The translations under genes and the position numbers were made by a program. From NCBI GenBank assembly GCA_934563745.1, contig CAKTHE010000007.1:1-64000 (forward strand): a stretch of 64,000 nt of DNA, written 5' to 3'. Below, piece by piece: positions 7,102 through 15,888 of the stretch. Numbering within the stretch: position 1 is the first letter of the stretch; each line of letters opens with the position of its first letter. The notes under the pieces were generated by a model, which saw only the letters and a list, made by a program, of their open reading frames with translations, searched no databases and was not told where the DNA came from. The DNA comes from an uncultured Dysosmobacter sp. (GTDB lineage Bacteria; Bacillota; Clostridia; Oscillospirales; Oscillospiraceae).

Positions 7102-7761
7102 ATGAAAAGAGCCTATGCAAAGTCAAGCTACGCCAAGCCCTATGAGCGGTACTGCCGGGAGGTCTATCCCGCCGAGGCGGAGCAGATTTTCCGGCGCGCC
7201 GAGCAGCGCTATCGGGAGCTTATGAAGGACCTGCCGGACCTTGGCGCAAACATGATGGCGAAAAATATGCTGGACTGGTTTACGATCCTTGCCTTTTATG
7301 AGGCCAGCGACGGCCGCCTGGATGGCGAGGCACTGCTGACGATCAAGCGCCGGGCGGTGGAGCGGCTGCGGTTTCTCGGGACGTTTGTGAATGGGAACAA
7401 AAGCAAATGGATCTATCGGCTGTTTGAGCGCAGCTATATGCGGTTCATCCACATGCAGAAGGCGCATCAGGCGAAGGGGGAGTGGAAGGACAGCTGGCAG
7501 GTAGAGATCAACCCGGACCATCGGACGGAGGGATTCTGCTTTCATCTCAGAGGCTGTCCCATAGCCAGGCACGCCAAGACCCACGGCGGCGAGGCGCTGC
7601 TGCCTTATTTGTGCAGGACCGACCATTATCTGGCCGAAATCCTGCACGCCCGGCTGATTCGGACACGGACGGAGGCCTTGGGCGGCGATTGCTGCGATTA
7701 CTGGTATGTGGGGGATCAGAGCCCGGCGCTGGAAGCGTACCGGGATCTGGAACGGATTTAA
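7102..7761 (+). CDS. ATC-hydrolase-family protein, paralogue 3 of the island
   Basis: This 219-residue protein shares the family ending: LCRTDHYLAE, then HARLIRTRTEALGGD and CCDYWYVG. The N-terminal half is helical and charged. The ATG at 7102 has GAGGAG eight bases upstream. It lies 66 bp after paralogue 2, the only real gap in the operon's second half, and is followed by a strong hairpin. Three diverged paralogues in one operon suggest different substrates or a hetero-oligomer (inference). Confidence 0.78.
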   Translation: MKRAYAKSSYAKPYERYCREVYPAEAEQIFRRAEQRYRELMKDLPDLGANMMAKNMLDWFTILAFYEASDGRLDGEALLTIKRRAVERLRFLGTFVNGNKSKWIYRLFERSYMRFIHMQKAHQAKGEWKDSWQVEINPDHRTEGFCFHLRGCPIARHAKTHGGEALLPYLCRTDHYLAEILHARLIRTRTEALGGDCCDYWYVGDQSPALEAYRDLERI

Positions 7762-7794
7762 AAACGTGAGCCGCTGCCAGAAGGCAGCGGCTCA
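7761..7794 (-). terminator. Hairpin between convergent operons
   Basis: TGAGCCGCTGCC (7767-7778) pairs perfectly with 7783-7794 around AGAA. The minus strand continues CGTTTTTA, so it is a good terminator for the ECF remnant, and it may also protect the plus-strand 3' end. Confidence 0.75.
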
Positions 7795-7801
7795 TGAGCG
7801 G

Positions 7802-9268
7802 TCAGCCGGCCGGCGTTTCGCCAATGCGGAAGAACGCCCGGATTTTGTCGGCCCCGGCCGGATCCATGCGGTAGCACGCCGTGATGCGGCCTGCTTCCAT
7901 GTGGATAACATCGGTGCAGCATGCACAGATCAGCTCCGGGTCATGGGTGATGACGTAAGCGGTCCGTCCGCTTTGCTGCAGCTGCCGAAGAAGCTGCGCG
8001 GTCTGCAGCATATGGCGGCAGTCAAGGCCGCTGGTGGGCTCGTCGAAGAACAGGACCGAGCGCCGGGCGGCCATGGCCGACGCGATCGCCAGGCGCTGCT
8101 TTTGTCCGCCGGACAAGGAGGCCGGGTGACGGGCCAGCAGAGGTGTCAGGTCAAGCTGTGCAAGGATCGCCCTGGCGGCGGCTTCGTCCTCCTCCGGCAT
8201 GCTGATGAGGACCTCATCCAGGACGCCTTCGGTGAAGAGTTGGAGCCCCGCATCCTGCATGACCATATAGCAGCGATTCAGCCGATCCTTGGGCCGGTAA
8301 GCCATCCCGCCTTCCAAAACGGTGCCGCAGCGCGGCTCCAGCCCGCAGAAGCAGCGGGAAAAGGTGGACTTCCCGGCTCCGTTGCGGCCGATGACCGCGA
8401 TGATCCCGCCGCTGGGAATGGCGCAGTCTCCGATGCGCAGGGTCTCCGGCGCGTTTTTATAGGCAAAGCGGAAATCCTGAAGGAGCGCCGTCGGGCCGCT
8501 GCCCGGGACGGCGCAGCCCCGAAGGCCGGCAAGGCTGGACGCGCGAAGGCCCAGGGCCTTCCGCGCCTCTTCCGGTATGCGCGCAAATTGCTCCTGCGTG
8601 TAGTCGCCGCAGACGTGGCCATCCTTTAAGTAGAGATACCGGTCGGCGATTCCCTACAGGTAGTAAAGCCGAAGCTCGGACACAACGACGGTTTTGCCCA
8701 GCGCTTTGAGCCGGGCGATGATTTGGCGCAGATCCAGAATGGAATCTGTGTCCAGATTGACAGAGGGTTCGTCCAGAACGAAGACCGGGGGCTCCATCAA
8801 GAACGCGCCCGCGCAGGCGATCTTCTGCTTTTCACCGCCGGAGAGTTCGAAGATGCTTCGGTTTAAAAGCGGCTCCAGCTTCAGTTCCGCCACGGTGCGC
8901 TCCAGACGGCGGAGGATGCGCTCTTTGGGCATGCCCAGGTTTTCGCAGCCAAAGGTGATCTCACTGATAGTGTCCACATTAAAAAACTGTGACCGTGGAT
9001 TTTGAAAGACGCTGCCGACCTGCCCTGCGGTTTCATACAGAGGCTGTGCGGAAATGTCCTTTCCGTCGATCTCCACACGGCCGGTCAGCGCGCCCTCAAA
9101 GAAATGGGGGATCAGCCCGTTGATCAGCCGGGTCAGGGTGGTTTTGCCGCAGCCGCTTTCTCCGCAGAGGACCACGACCTGCCCGTCGGGAATGGTCAGA
9201 TCCACGTCACGGACGCCGCCGGCGGCCTCCGTCAGATAGGTGAAGGTCACATGCCGGATCCGGATCAT
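7802..9268 (-). pseudogene. Dual-ATPase ECF transporter subunit, interrupted by an amber codon
   Basis: Read through, this is a 488-residue protein with two ABC ATPase domains, the tandem EcfA/CbiO arrangement that powers ECF vitamin uptake. Domain 1 has Walker A GESGCGKTT, Q-loop QNPRSQ, signature LSGGEKQK and VLDEPS. Domain 2 has GRNGAGKST, LSGGQKQR and FFDEPTSG. The two halves are in the same frame and separated only by TAG at 8656-8654 (codon 205), just after the end of domain 1 (LRLYYL) and before GIADRYLYLKDG. Upstream ecfT is also truncated, so the locus is probably decayed. A sequencing error at this base is the alternative. Confidence 0.85.
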
Positions 9269-9462
9269 AAAAACCACCTGCCTCCCAGCGTCAGGAGAAA
9301 TCCTGCGATGCAGATAAGGATCATCCCGACGTCCTGCACATGAAACCCGATTTTGCAGATGTCCGTGCGCTGCACCGGTGCGCCGAGCCCGCGGGTCAGG
9401 GCGGCGGCAGACAGTTCATCTCCGATTTTTACCACGGAGATCATCAGCGGGACCAGATGGTA
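9265..9462 (-). pseudogene. C-terminal remnant of the EcfT transmembrane subunit
   Basis: The reading frame ending at the TGA that overlaps the ATPase ATG encodes LVPLMISVVKIGDELS, then an ALTRGLGAP coupling-helix segment and a final hydrophobic helix (MILICIAGFLLTL). This is the typical end of EcfT, which couples the ATPases to the substrate-binding S component. Only about 65 residues remain, and the frame is closed by TGA at 9465-9463. No S component is present. The 5' part was lost at the junction near 9460. Confidence 0.78.
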
Positions 9463-9514
9463 TCAGAGTTTGTGGCAGGCACACAGAGAAGCCAGAGAGG
9501 AGGAAGCGGTATGA
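9461..9514 (+). pseudogene. C-terminal remnant of an ABC exporter half-transporter
   Basis: The frame ending at TGA 9512-9514 encodes YQSLWQAHREAREEEAV, the kind of tail that follows the last helix of ABC exporter subunits, and overlaps the next ATG as ATGA. Heterodimeric exporters are usually coded by two such overlapping genes. Only 17 codons of the first are left, and they abut the EcfT remnant directly. Confidence 0.65.
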
Positions 9515-11238
9515 TTGAAACCTTTAAAAAGATCTGGCGCTTTGCCGGAGACGAGCGGGAGCGGATCAACCGGCCCGTGGGAGTCAGCTTTGTGACTGCT
9601 GTTTTGCAGATGGTCCAGGTCGGCGCCATTTATCTGGTGATCCGGGCACTGACCGGCGGGGACCGCTCCGGGACGACCGCGTGGCTGGCGCTGGTGCTGG
9701 AGCTGATCAGTATTTTCGGCAGCGCCGTGACGGCCAGCATTTCCAAGATGGACCAGACGCACGCCGGATATTTTATGGCGGCAAACCGCCGGATCGCCAT
9801 TGCGGACCGGTTGAAAAGCGTTCCCATGGGGTATTTCAATCAGAACAGCCTGGGGCAGATCTCCGGCGTTTGCACCACGGTGGTGGGAACCATTGAGACC
9901 ATGGTGCCGATGGTGCTGGTCAATATTCTCAGCGGTCTGATCACCACGGCGGTATTCACGGTGCTGATCCTGGTCTTTGACTGGAGGATCGGTCTCATTG
10001 TCCTGGCTGGGATCCTGCTCTATCTCTGCGCGGTTTCCGCGATGGAAAAAAAGTCTGCGTCCATCGCGGCGGACACCCAGAAGTCCCAGACGGCCCCCAT
10101 TGCGGCCGTGCTGGAGACGGTCCGGGGTATGAGCGAGGTCAAGTCCTTCAATCTTACGGGCAAGGGAGATCAAAAGCTGCAGGACGCGCTGGAGTATAAC
10201 CGGGCCAGCAGCCTGGAGGTGGAGCGTGTGATGACACCCTATACTGCCGTGCAGGAGGCGGTGCTGCAGGCTGCGGGTGTGGCCATGATGCTGGCGGCGA
10301 TCCTCTTTTGGTCCAACGGGACTATGACGCCGGACCGCGCCCTGATGACGCTGGTGGCGTCCTTCCTGGTGTTCAGCCAGGTGAAGCTTTTCGGCATGGG
10401 CGTTTCCAAGCTGCGCCTGACGGCGGCCATTGACCGCACGGTTGAGACGGAGCAGATGCCGCAGATGGACGAGAACGGAAAGGCGATTGCACCGGCTGGA
10501 CACGAGATCGTCTTTGACCATGTAAGCTTTTCTTACGAGAAAAAGCCGATCCTCCGGGATATCTGCGCAACCCTGCCGGACAAGACTACCACGGCCATCA
10601 TCGGCCCTTCCGGCAGCGGCAAGACCACCTTCTGCAATCTGATCGCCCGGTTTTGGGACACGGACAGCGGCCGCGTGACCATCGGCGGCACGGATGTGCG
10701 GGACTATACCCTGGAATCCCTGATGGACCAGATCAGCATGGTCTTTCAGGATGTATATCTGTTTGCCGATACCATTGAGAACAACATCAAGTTCGGCTGT
10801 CCGGCCGCCACCCATGAGCAAGTGGTGGAGGCGGCGAAAAAGGCCTGCTGCGACGACTTTATCACGGCGCTGCCGGATGGCTATCAGACCGTCATCGGGG
10901 AAGGCGGTGCCAGTCTTTCCGGCGGCGAGAAGCAGCGCATTTCCATCGCCCGGGCCATGCTGAAGAATGCGCCTATCATCATTCTGGACGAGGCCACCGC
11001 CAACGTGGACCCGGAGAATGAGGATCGGCTGCAGAAGGCCATCGAGGCCCTGACCCGGGACAAGACAATCCTGATGATCGCGCACCGGCTGAAGACCGTC
11101 CGCCGTGCGGATCAGATCCTGGTGCTGGACAACGGAGCAATCGTTCAGCGGGGGACCCATGAAGAGCTGATCGGAGCGCCCGGCCTTTATGCGGACTTCG
11201 TCCTTGGCCGGAAGAAGACGGAAGTCTGGAAACTGTGA
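9511..11238 (+). CDS. ABC exporter, fused membrane and ATPase domains
   Basis: This 575-residue half-transporter has about six membrane helices in residues 20-310 and an ATPase domain with Walker A GPSGSGKTT (about residue 367), Q-loop FQDVYLF, signature LSGGEKQR, Walker B IIILDEAT and switch His AHRL. The ATG at 9511 has GAGGAGG upstream and overlaps the stop of a truncated partner (9461-9514). Members of this type normally pair with a second subunit, so it may be non-functional alone or homodimeric. Its own promoter was probably lost with the upstream deletion. Confidence 0.88.
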   Translation: MIETFKKIWRFAGDERERINRPVGVSFVTAVLQMVQVGAIYLVIRALTGGDRSGTTAWLALVLELISIFGSAVTASISKMDQTHAGYFMAANRRIAIADRLKSVPMGYFNQNSLGQISGVCTTVVGTIETMVPMVLVNILSGLITTAVFTVLILVFDWRIGLIVLAGILLYLCAVSAMEKKSASIAADTQKSQTAPIAAVLETVRGMSEVKSFNLTGKGDQKLQDALEYNRASSLEVERVMTPYTAVQEAVLQAAGVAMMLAAILFWSNGTMTPDRALMTLVASFLVFSQVKLFGMGVSKLRLTAAIDRTVETEQMPQMDENGKAIAPAGHEIVFDHVSFSYEKKPILRDICATLPDKTTTAIIGPSGSGKTTFCNLIARFWDTDSGRVTIGGTDVRDYTLESLMDQISMVFQDVYLFADTIENNIKFGCPAATHEQVVEAAKKACCDDFITALPDGYQTVIGEGGASLSGGEKQRISIARAMLKNAPIIILDEATANVDPENEDRLQKAIEALTRDKTILMIAHRLKTVRRADQILVLDNGAIVQRGTHEELIGAPGLYADFVLGRKKTEVWKL

Positions 11239-11251
11239 GCAGAGCATCCTA

Positions 11252-11283
11252 AAAAAGGCCGCGGCATTGCCGCGGCCTTTTTA
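11252..11283 (+). terminator. Intrinsic terminator after the ABC exporter
   Basis: AAAAAGGCCGCGG-CATT-GCCGCGGCC followed by TTTTT. Flanking A and T runs make it bidirectional, serving bioY on the other strand as well. Confidence 0.9.
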
Positions 11284-11323
11284 TGTACACTGAAGCAGGC
11301 CACGGGCCCGAACCGAACAGCGC

Positions 11324-11878
11324 TCAGGAGAGCTGTACGTAAGGGCGCAGCCGCCGGGCCAGGACCAGGGCCAATGCCAGCTTGCACAGGTCCGGAACCA
11401 GAAAGGGCAGTACGCACCAGCCCAGGGCCGTACTCAGGGCGATGGGGCCGGAGGCCCGGGTATATACGACCAGAAACCAGGCAGTTCCGAAGGCGTAGCA
11501 GATCAAAAGACCGAGGAGCAGTCCGGCCGTCTGCGCGGCGGGGCTGCTGCCGGCGGCCCGGGTCACCAGCCAGTAAACGAGGCCGGTGAATAAAAAGCCC
11601 AGCAGGTATCCGCCGGTTGTGCCCAAAAGGCTTCCGATGCCGCCTTTAAAGCCGGCAAAGACCGGGATCCCGACTGCGCCCAGCAGAAGATAGGCGGCCA
11701 CGGCCAGCGAGCCCAGCCGTCCGCCCAGCAGGGCCAGGGTTGTAAAAACGGCAAAGGTCTGCAGCGTGAACGGAACGTGAGCCGGAATGGAGATCCAGGA
11801 GCACACGGAAATCAAAACCACGCACAATGCGCCTGCGCAAAGTGCCCGGGTGCGGACGGAAACAGTGGATGATGACAT
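11324..11878 (-). CDS. bioY: Biotin transporter substrate-binding component BioY
   Basis: This 184-residue membrane protein has about six helices and the BioY family segments: an N-terminal ALCVVLISVCSWISIP, a VPFTLQTFAVF loop and a GGLLGxxxGYLLGF-like repeat (here SLLGTTGGYLLGF). BioY is the S component of ECF biotin transporters and can act alone or with a shared EcfAT. The only EcfA/T genes in this window are pseudogenes. The start at 11878 is set by GGGGAG seven bases upstream. The leader carries an RBS-masking hairpin (11883-11915) and a BirA-like operator (11933-11964). Confidence 0.92.
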   Translation of the reverse strand: MSSSTVSVRTRALCAGALCVVLISVCSWISIPAHVPFTLQTFAVFTTLALLGGRLGSLAVAAYLLLGAVGIPVFAGFKGGIGSLLGTTGGYLLGFLFTGLVYWLVTRAAGSSPAAQTAGLLLGLLICYAFGTAWFLVVYTRASGPIALSTALGWCVLPFLVPDLCKLALALVLARRLRPYVQLS

Positions 11879-11882
11879 AAAA

Positions 11883-11915
11883 ATACTCCCCTTCCGATGT
11901 TCTGAAGGGGAGTAT
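11883..11915 (-). promoter_or_regulatory. 12-bp hairpin that contains the bioY ribosome site and ends in TTTTT
   Basis: On the minus strand ATACTCCCCTTC pairs perfectly with GAAGGGGAGTAT around a 9-base loop. The 3' arm holds the bioY Shine-Dalgarno GGGGAG and is followed by TTTTT and then ATG. It could act as an attenuator or as a translational lock. Confidence 0.7.
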
Positions 11916-11932
11916 AGCATGTGGAAGCAGAA

Positions 11933-11964
11933 TTGTCAACTTACGATGTGCATTAAGTTTACAA
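11933..11964 (-). promoter_or_regulatory. BirA-type biotin operator upstream of bioY
   Basis: TTGTCAACT-N14-AGTTTACAA is a 32-bp dyad. It closely matches the known BirA box arms (TTGTAAACC / GGTTTACAA in the E. coli bio operator). It lies 55 bp upstream of bioY, as expected for repression by biotin-bound BirA. Confidence 0.75.
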
Positions 11965-11984
11965 CTGGGAGGCGTATAAAACCG

Positions 11985-12575
11985 TCAAACAGACGAGTGG
12001 GGGTCATTCAAGACCGTACGGCTGCACAGGGCGCGGATTTTGGCCTGGATGGACTTCAGGTCCTCGAAGGCCTCGGGCCGTTTGGCTGGGTCCCGCAGCA
12101 GGGCGGCCGGATGGTACGTCGCCGTCATCTGCACGCCGGCACGCTCAAACCAGGCGCCGTGCTCCCGGGTAATTTTGAAGTCCGGCTTGATGATCTCCAT
12201 GGCGGCGATCCGCCCCAGACAGACGATGATCCGGGGATGCAGCAGGGCGGTCTGGCGGCGCAGCCAGCCGCTGCAGGCCTCCTGCTCCACATTTAGCGGA
12301 TCCCGGTTTTTGGGCGGCCGGCACTTTACGGTGTTGGCGATGTAAACCTTGGTGCGGTCCAGGCCGATGATCTCCAGCATGTCGTTAAGCAGCTGCCCGG
12401 CAGGGCCGACAAAGGGCAGCCCCTGCAGATCCTCCTGCTGGCCCGGACCTTCGCCGATCAGCAGGATCTCGGCATCCCGGGCGCCGTCGCCGAATACGAC
12501 GTTGGTCCGGGTCTGCGCCAAAGCGCAGTTGCGGCAGTCCATGCATTCGCGGTAAAGCTGTTCCCAAGTGTCCAT
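11985..12575 (-). CDS. Family 4 uracil-DNA glycosylase
   Basis: This 196-residue enzyme removes uracil from DNA. It has the Fe-S cluster cysteines (CMDCRNCALA near residues 10-18, CLGRIA-side Cys and a third near the middle), the catalytic GEGPGQQED motif (about residues 41-49) and the late TYHPAALLR motif, the family 4 pattern. The ATG at 12575 has AAGGAGG upstream; the longer frame is not needed. It is divergent from the membrane protein at 12669. Confidence 0.93.
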   Translation of the reverse strand: MDTWEQLYRECMDCRNCALAQTRTNVVFGDGARDAEILLIGEGPGQQEDLQGLPFVGPAGQLLNDMLEIIGLDRTKVYIANTVKCRPPKNRDPLNVEQEACSGWLRRQTALLHPRIIVCLGRIAAMEIIKPDFKITREHGAWFERAGVQMTATYHPAALLRDPAKRPEAFEDLKSIQAKIRALCSRTVLNDPHSSV

Positions 12576-12668
12576 ATGCGGGCCTCCTTGCTGCGCGCCG
12601 GCAAAGCCGCAGGACGCGCGCGTATGATTTTCCCCCTCCGGGATACACTGAGCCCGGGAGGTGGGCTG

Positions 12669-13238
12669 ATGATCCGTTGGTTTTGGATCTGGTTTTTTTA
12701 CAGTCTGGGCGGCTACGGCCTTGAAAAATGGTATGCGGCCCGGACCGGTGCCCGGAACAAGAACCGCAAGGGGTTTTTGCTGCTGCCCCTTTGCCCGGTA
12801 TACGGCCTGGGAATGCTGGCGGTGCTGGCGCTGCCGGAAGCACGGCGCACCCTGCTTCTTCTGCCGGCCTGGGGGGCATTTGCATCCACGGCGGCGGAAT
12901 ATGCGGTCCACTGGGCCTATGAGCGCTGGCTGGGGGTGCACTTTTGGGATTACCGCGGCGTTCGCTGGAATGTAAGGGGCCGGATCTGCCTTCCGTTCAG
13001 CCTGGCTTGGGGCGCGTTAAGCGCAGCGGCGGTCGTGCTGGTGCAGCCGGTGCTGGAGGGATGGATCCTTCGGATTCCACCGGCTGTTTCTCTGGGGATG
13101 CTGCTGGGTGCAACGGCCGACGCGGTCTTGTCCGTCCGGGTGCTGCGGCAGACAAAGGATCCGGAGCAGCTGCATCCGGCGGCTTTGGCCGGCCCGGTGT
13201 TCAGGCCGGGTCAGGCAGATGGGCATTCAGCCAGCTGA
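12669..13238 (+). CDS. Putative ABC-transporter type IV (CmpB-like) membrane protein
   Basis: This 189-residue protein has about five membrane segments and the family pattern SLGGYGLEKWYA near the N-terminus, NRKGFLLLPLCPVYGLG and a central YExxxGVxFWDY segment (YERWLGVHFWDY). Such proteins are annotated as putative ABC permeases, with no proven function. GGGAGG precedes the ATG at 12669. Its 3' end overlaps the convergent lipase gene by 38 bp, and the overlap encodes both C-termini. Confidence 0.82.
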   Translation: MIRWFWIWFFYSLGGYGLEKWYAARTGARNKNRKGFLLLPLCPVYGLGMLAVLALPEARRTLLLLPAWGAFASTAAEYAVHWAYERWLGVHFWDYRGVRWNVRGRICLPFSLAWGALSAAAVVLVQPVLEGWILRIPPAVSLGMLLGATADAVLSVRVLRQTKDPEQLHPAALAGPVFRPGQADGHSAS

Positions 13239-14139
13239 GAATATCCCGGCGCACCTGTTCCTGACAAAAATCATTTAAAATCTCGTGCCGGGCACCGGGA
13301 TAGAGCTTCAGGCGCACATCCCGCACACCGGCCCGGCGAAAGCTTTCCTCCGCCCGGCGAACGCCCTTGCCGCAGCCGCCGACCGGATCGTCGGCACCGG
13401 AGATGAACAGGATCGGCGTGGTCAGGTTCATGTGCCGCAGATTTTTGGGATCCCGGATATAGGCCAGGCCCCGAAGCAGCTCCCGGAACAATCCGATGGA
13501 TACCGGGCCGCCGCACAGCGGATCGGCCTGATACCGGTCTACGTTGTCCGGATCGGCAGACAGCCAATCCAGTTCGGTGCGGTTGGGGGCGAAGTGTTTA
13601 TTGTACGAGGCAAAGGACAGCCGGTCTACCAGCGGGCTGAACTGATCCGGCCCCAGACGGCGGCTTTCCTGGGCCGCAACGGCCTGTCCGGCGGCAATTT
13701 CGACCGGAGACATCTGACCGGTGCCCATCAGGATGGCACCGTCCAGAGTGCCCGGATAGCGGATCAGATAGCTGCGGGTCAGAAAAGATCCCATGGAGTG
13801 CCCCAGCAGGAAATAGGGCTGACCGGGGAAGGCGGCGCCAGTCTGCTCCCGCAGGGTGTACAGGTCCTGAACGACCCGGTGCCAGCTGCCTTCCGGGCCG
13901 AAGTAAAGACGCGGGGCATCCGGCGCAACGGACTGCCCGTGGCCGATATGGTCTCCGGCCACCACGGCGAAGCCCTGCTCCGTCAGCCAGGCGGCAAAGG
14001 GATCGTACCGGTCTGCATATTCGGCAACGCCGTGGGCGATCTGCACCACGGCCCGGGGGGCTGTCTCCGGCTGCCACTGCACCACATGGATCGGTGTTTT
14101 TCCGTCGGAAGAAAGAAACGTGCGTTCATTTTTCTGCAT
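13201..14139 (-). CDS. Monoacylglycerol lipase-like alpha/beta hydrolase
   Basis: This 312-residue serine hydrolase has IAHGVAEYADRYD at the oxyanion loop, a textbook GHSMGS nucleophile elbow (Ser near residue 119), an acid in FISGADDPVG and a His in PGARHEIL. This is the pattern of the serine aminopeptidase S33 / monoglyceride lipase group (lysophospholipase-like). AAGGAGG lies 11 bases before the ATG. It is divergent from glycerol kinase; release of glycerol from acylglycerols would feed GlpK, a plausible link (inference). Confidence 0.9.
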   Translation of the reverse strand: MQKNERTFLSSDGKTPIHVVQWQPETAPRAVVQIAHGVAEYADRYDPFAAWLTEQGFAVVAGDHIGHGQSVAPDAPRLYFGPEGSWHRVVQDLYTLREQTGAAFPGQPYFLLGHSMGSFLTRSYLIRYPGTLDGAILMGTGQMSPVEIAAGQAVAAQESRRLGPDQFSPLVDRLSFASYNKHFAPNRTELDWLSADPDNVDRYQADPLCGGPVSIGLFRELLRGLAYIRDPKNLRHMNLTTPILFISGADDPVGGCGKGVRRAEESFRRAGVRDVRLKLYPGARHEILNDFCQEQVRRDILSWLNAHLPDPA

Positions 14140-14344
14140 GGAAAATACAGCCTCCTTATGCTATAGTTGCTGTAGCGGACCCGCCCGCGGAAAACAGCTG
14201 CCGGTCAGCCAAGCCGGCGGCACTTTTCGGGCGCGGCGGGATCGGGTGAAGGTATTATACCATTTCCGTTTCGGAAAAACCAGAAATTTTACGAAACAGG
14301 CAGCAGCTCCGCCTGACGCGGAGTATCCTGGGAAGGAGACCGTC

Positions 14345-15859
14345 ATGAAGGAAACCTATGTGATGGCGCTGGATCAGGGGACTACCAGTTCCCGGGCCAT
14401 CTTGTTCAATCAGGCCGGAGAGATCGTCTCCAGGGCGCAGTATCCGTTCCGGCAGATCTATCCCCAGCCGGGCTGGGTCGAGCACGACCCGATGGAGATC
14501 TGGGCGACGGAGAGCCGGGCATTGGCGGAGGCCGTGGATGCGGCGCATATCGATCCGAAGTGCATTGCCGCGCTGGGGATCACCAACCAGCGGGAGACCA
14601 CGATCCTCTGGGACCGGCGCACCGGCGAGCCGGTTTACAATGCCATTGTCTGGCAGTGCCGCCGCACGGCGCCGCTGTGCGATGCACTGAAGGCCCGGGG
14701 GCTGGGCGAGGCTGTGACGGCGTCCACCGGCCTTTTGATCGACGCCTATTTTTCCGGCACGAAGATCCGCTGGATCCTGGATCACGTTCCGGGGGCACGG
14801 GCCCGGGCGGAGCGGGGGGAGCTCTGCGCCGGGACGGTGGATTCCTGGCTTTTGTGGAATCTGACCGGCGGGCGGGTACACACCACGGATTATTCCAATG
14901 CCTCCCGCACCATGCTTTTTAATATCCATACGCTGGACTGGGACGAGAGCCTGTGCCGGGAATTGGAGATTCCCATGCAGATCCTGCCCCGGCCGGTTCC
15001 CAACAGCATGGAGTACGGGCGCGTAGCCGCCGGTCTTCCCGGGCTGGAGGGCCTGGAGGGGATCCCGATCTGCGGAAGCGCCGGGGATCAGCCGGCGGCG
15101 CTGTTCGGGCAGGCCTGTTTCACACCCGGCCAGGCGAAGAACACTTACGGAACCGGCTGCTTTACCCTGATGAACCTGGGGGAGAAGCCGGTCCGCTCCC
15201 GGGCAGGGCTGGTAACGTCGGTTGCCTGGAGCCTGAACGGCAAGACCACCTATGCCCTGGAAGGCAGCGTGTTCAACGCCGGCAGTGCGATCCAGTGGCT
15301 GCGGGACGAGCTGCAGCTGATCTCCAGTGCACCGGAATGCGACCGCCTGGCGGAAAGCGTTCCTTCTTCCGGCGGGGTCGTGGTCGTGCCGGCGTTTACC
15401 GGACTTGGCGCGCCGTATTGGGACATGTATGCCCGGGGGGCGATCGTGGGGCTGACCCGCGGCACGACCCGCGCCCACATAGCCCGGGCTGTGCTGGATT
15501 CCATTGCCTATCAGGTGACCGATCTGGTGCAGGCCATGAATGTGGATGCGCCGCAGCCCATAACGACGCTGCGGGTGGACGGCGGTGCTTCCGTCAGCGA
15601 CATCATGATGCAGACGCAGGCGGATCTGCTGCGCCTGAGCGTGGACCGGCCCGCGCAGGTGGAGACGACGGCCTTTGGCGCGGTGGCTCTGGCCGGGCTA
15701 TGCGCCGGTGTTTGGAGCGGCCTGGAAGAGCTGGAGCGCCTGCGCCGGAGCCAGCACGTGTTCACGGCCCTGCGGCCGGCGGAAGCGTGCGCGGCGGATT
15801 ACGCCCGCTGGAAACGCGCGGTGGACCGGGCCAGGGACTGGGCCGGCGGACCGGATTGA
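14345..15859 (+). CDS. glpK: Glycerol kinase
   Basis: This 504-residue FGGY kinase phosphorylates glycerol to glycerol 3-phosphate. The N-terminal ATP-phosphate loop is LDQGTTSSRA (residues 9-18). Glycerol-contact segments include NQRETT (81-86) and GWVEHD (43-48), and the C-terminal domain has RVDGGASVSD. The length is standard. GGAAGGAG precedes the ATG at 14345. The segment where some lactic-acid-bacterial enzymes carry the HPr-phosphorylated His reads MEYGRVAAG (222-230), without a His, so PTS activation looks unlikely (inference). Confidence 0.97.
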   Translation: MKETYVMALDQGTTSSRAILFNQAGEIVSRAQYPFRQIYPQPGWVEHDPMEIWATESRALAEAVDAAHIDPKCIAALGITNQRETTILWDRRTGEPVYNAIVWQCRRTAPLCDALKARGLGEAVTASTGLLIDAYFSGTKIRWILDHVPGARARAERGELCAGTVDSWLLWNLTGGRVHTTDYSNASRTMLFNIHTLDWDESLCRELEIPMQILPRPVPNSMEYGRVAAGLPGLEGLEGIPICGSAGDQPAALFGQACFTPGQAKNTYGTGCFTLMNLGEKPVRSRAGLVTSVAWSLNGKTTYALEGSVFNAGSAIQWLRDELQLISSAPECDRLAESVPSSGGVVVVPAFTGLGAPYWDMYARGAIVGLTRGTTRAHIARAVLDSIAYQVTDLVQAMNVDAPQPITTLRVDGGASVSDIMMQTQADLLRLSVDRPAQVETTAFGAVALAGLCAGVWSGLEELERLRRSQHVFTALRPAEACAADYARWKRAVDRARDWAGGPD

Positions 15860-15888
15860 AAACGAAGTGTAAACAATGGGGAAATCGG

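Noticed and set aside
8278..8622. 114-residue minus-strand ORF over the ecfA gap
   Set aside because: It is in a shadow frame; the true ATPase frame reads GIADRYLYLKDG through Walker A here.
8654..8656. Amber recoding (for example pyrrolysine) in ecfA and the sensor kinase
   Set aside because: The gene at 6400-7035 ends normally in TAG, the affected positions are unremarkable hydrophobic or linker sites, and a TAA lesion also occurs in rsgI.
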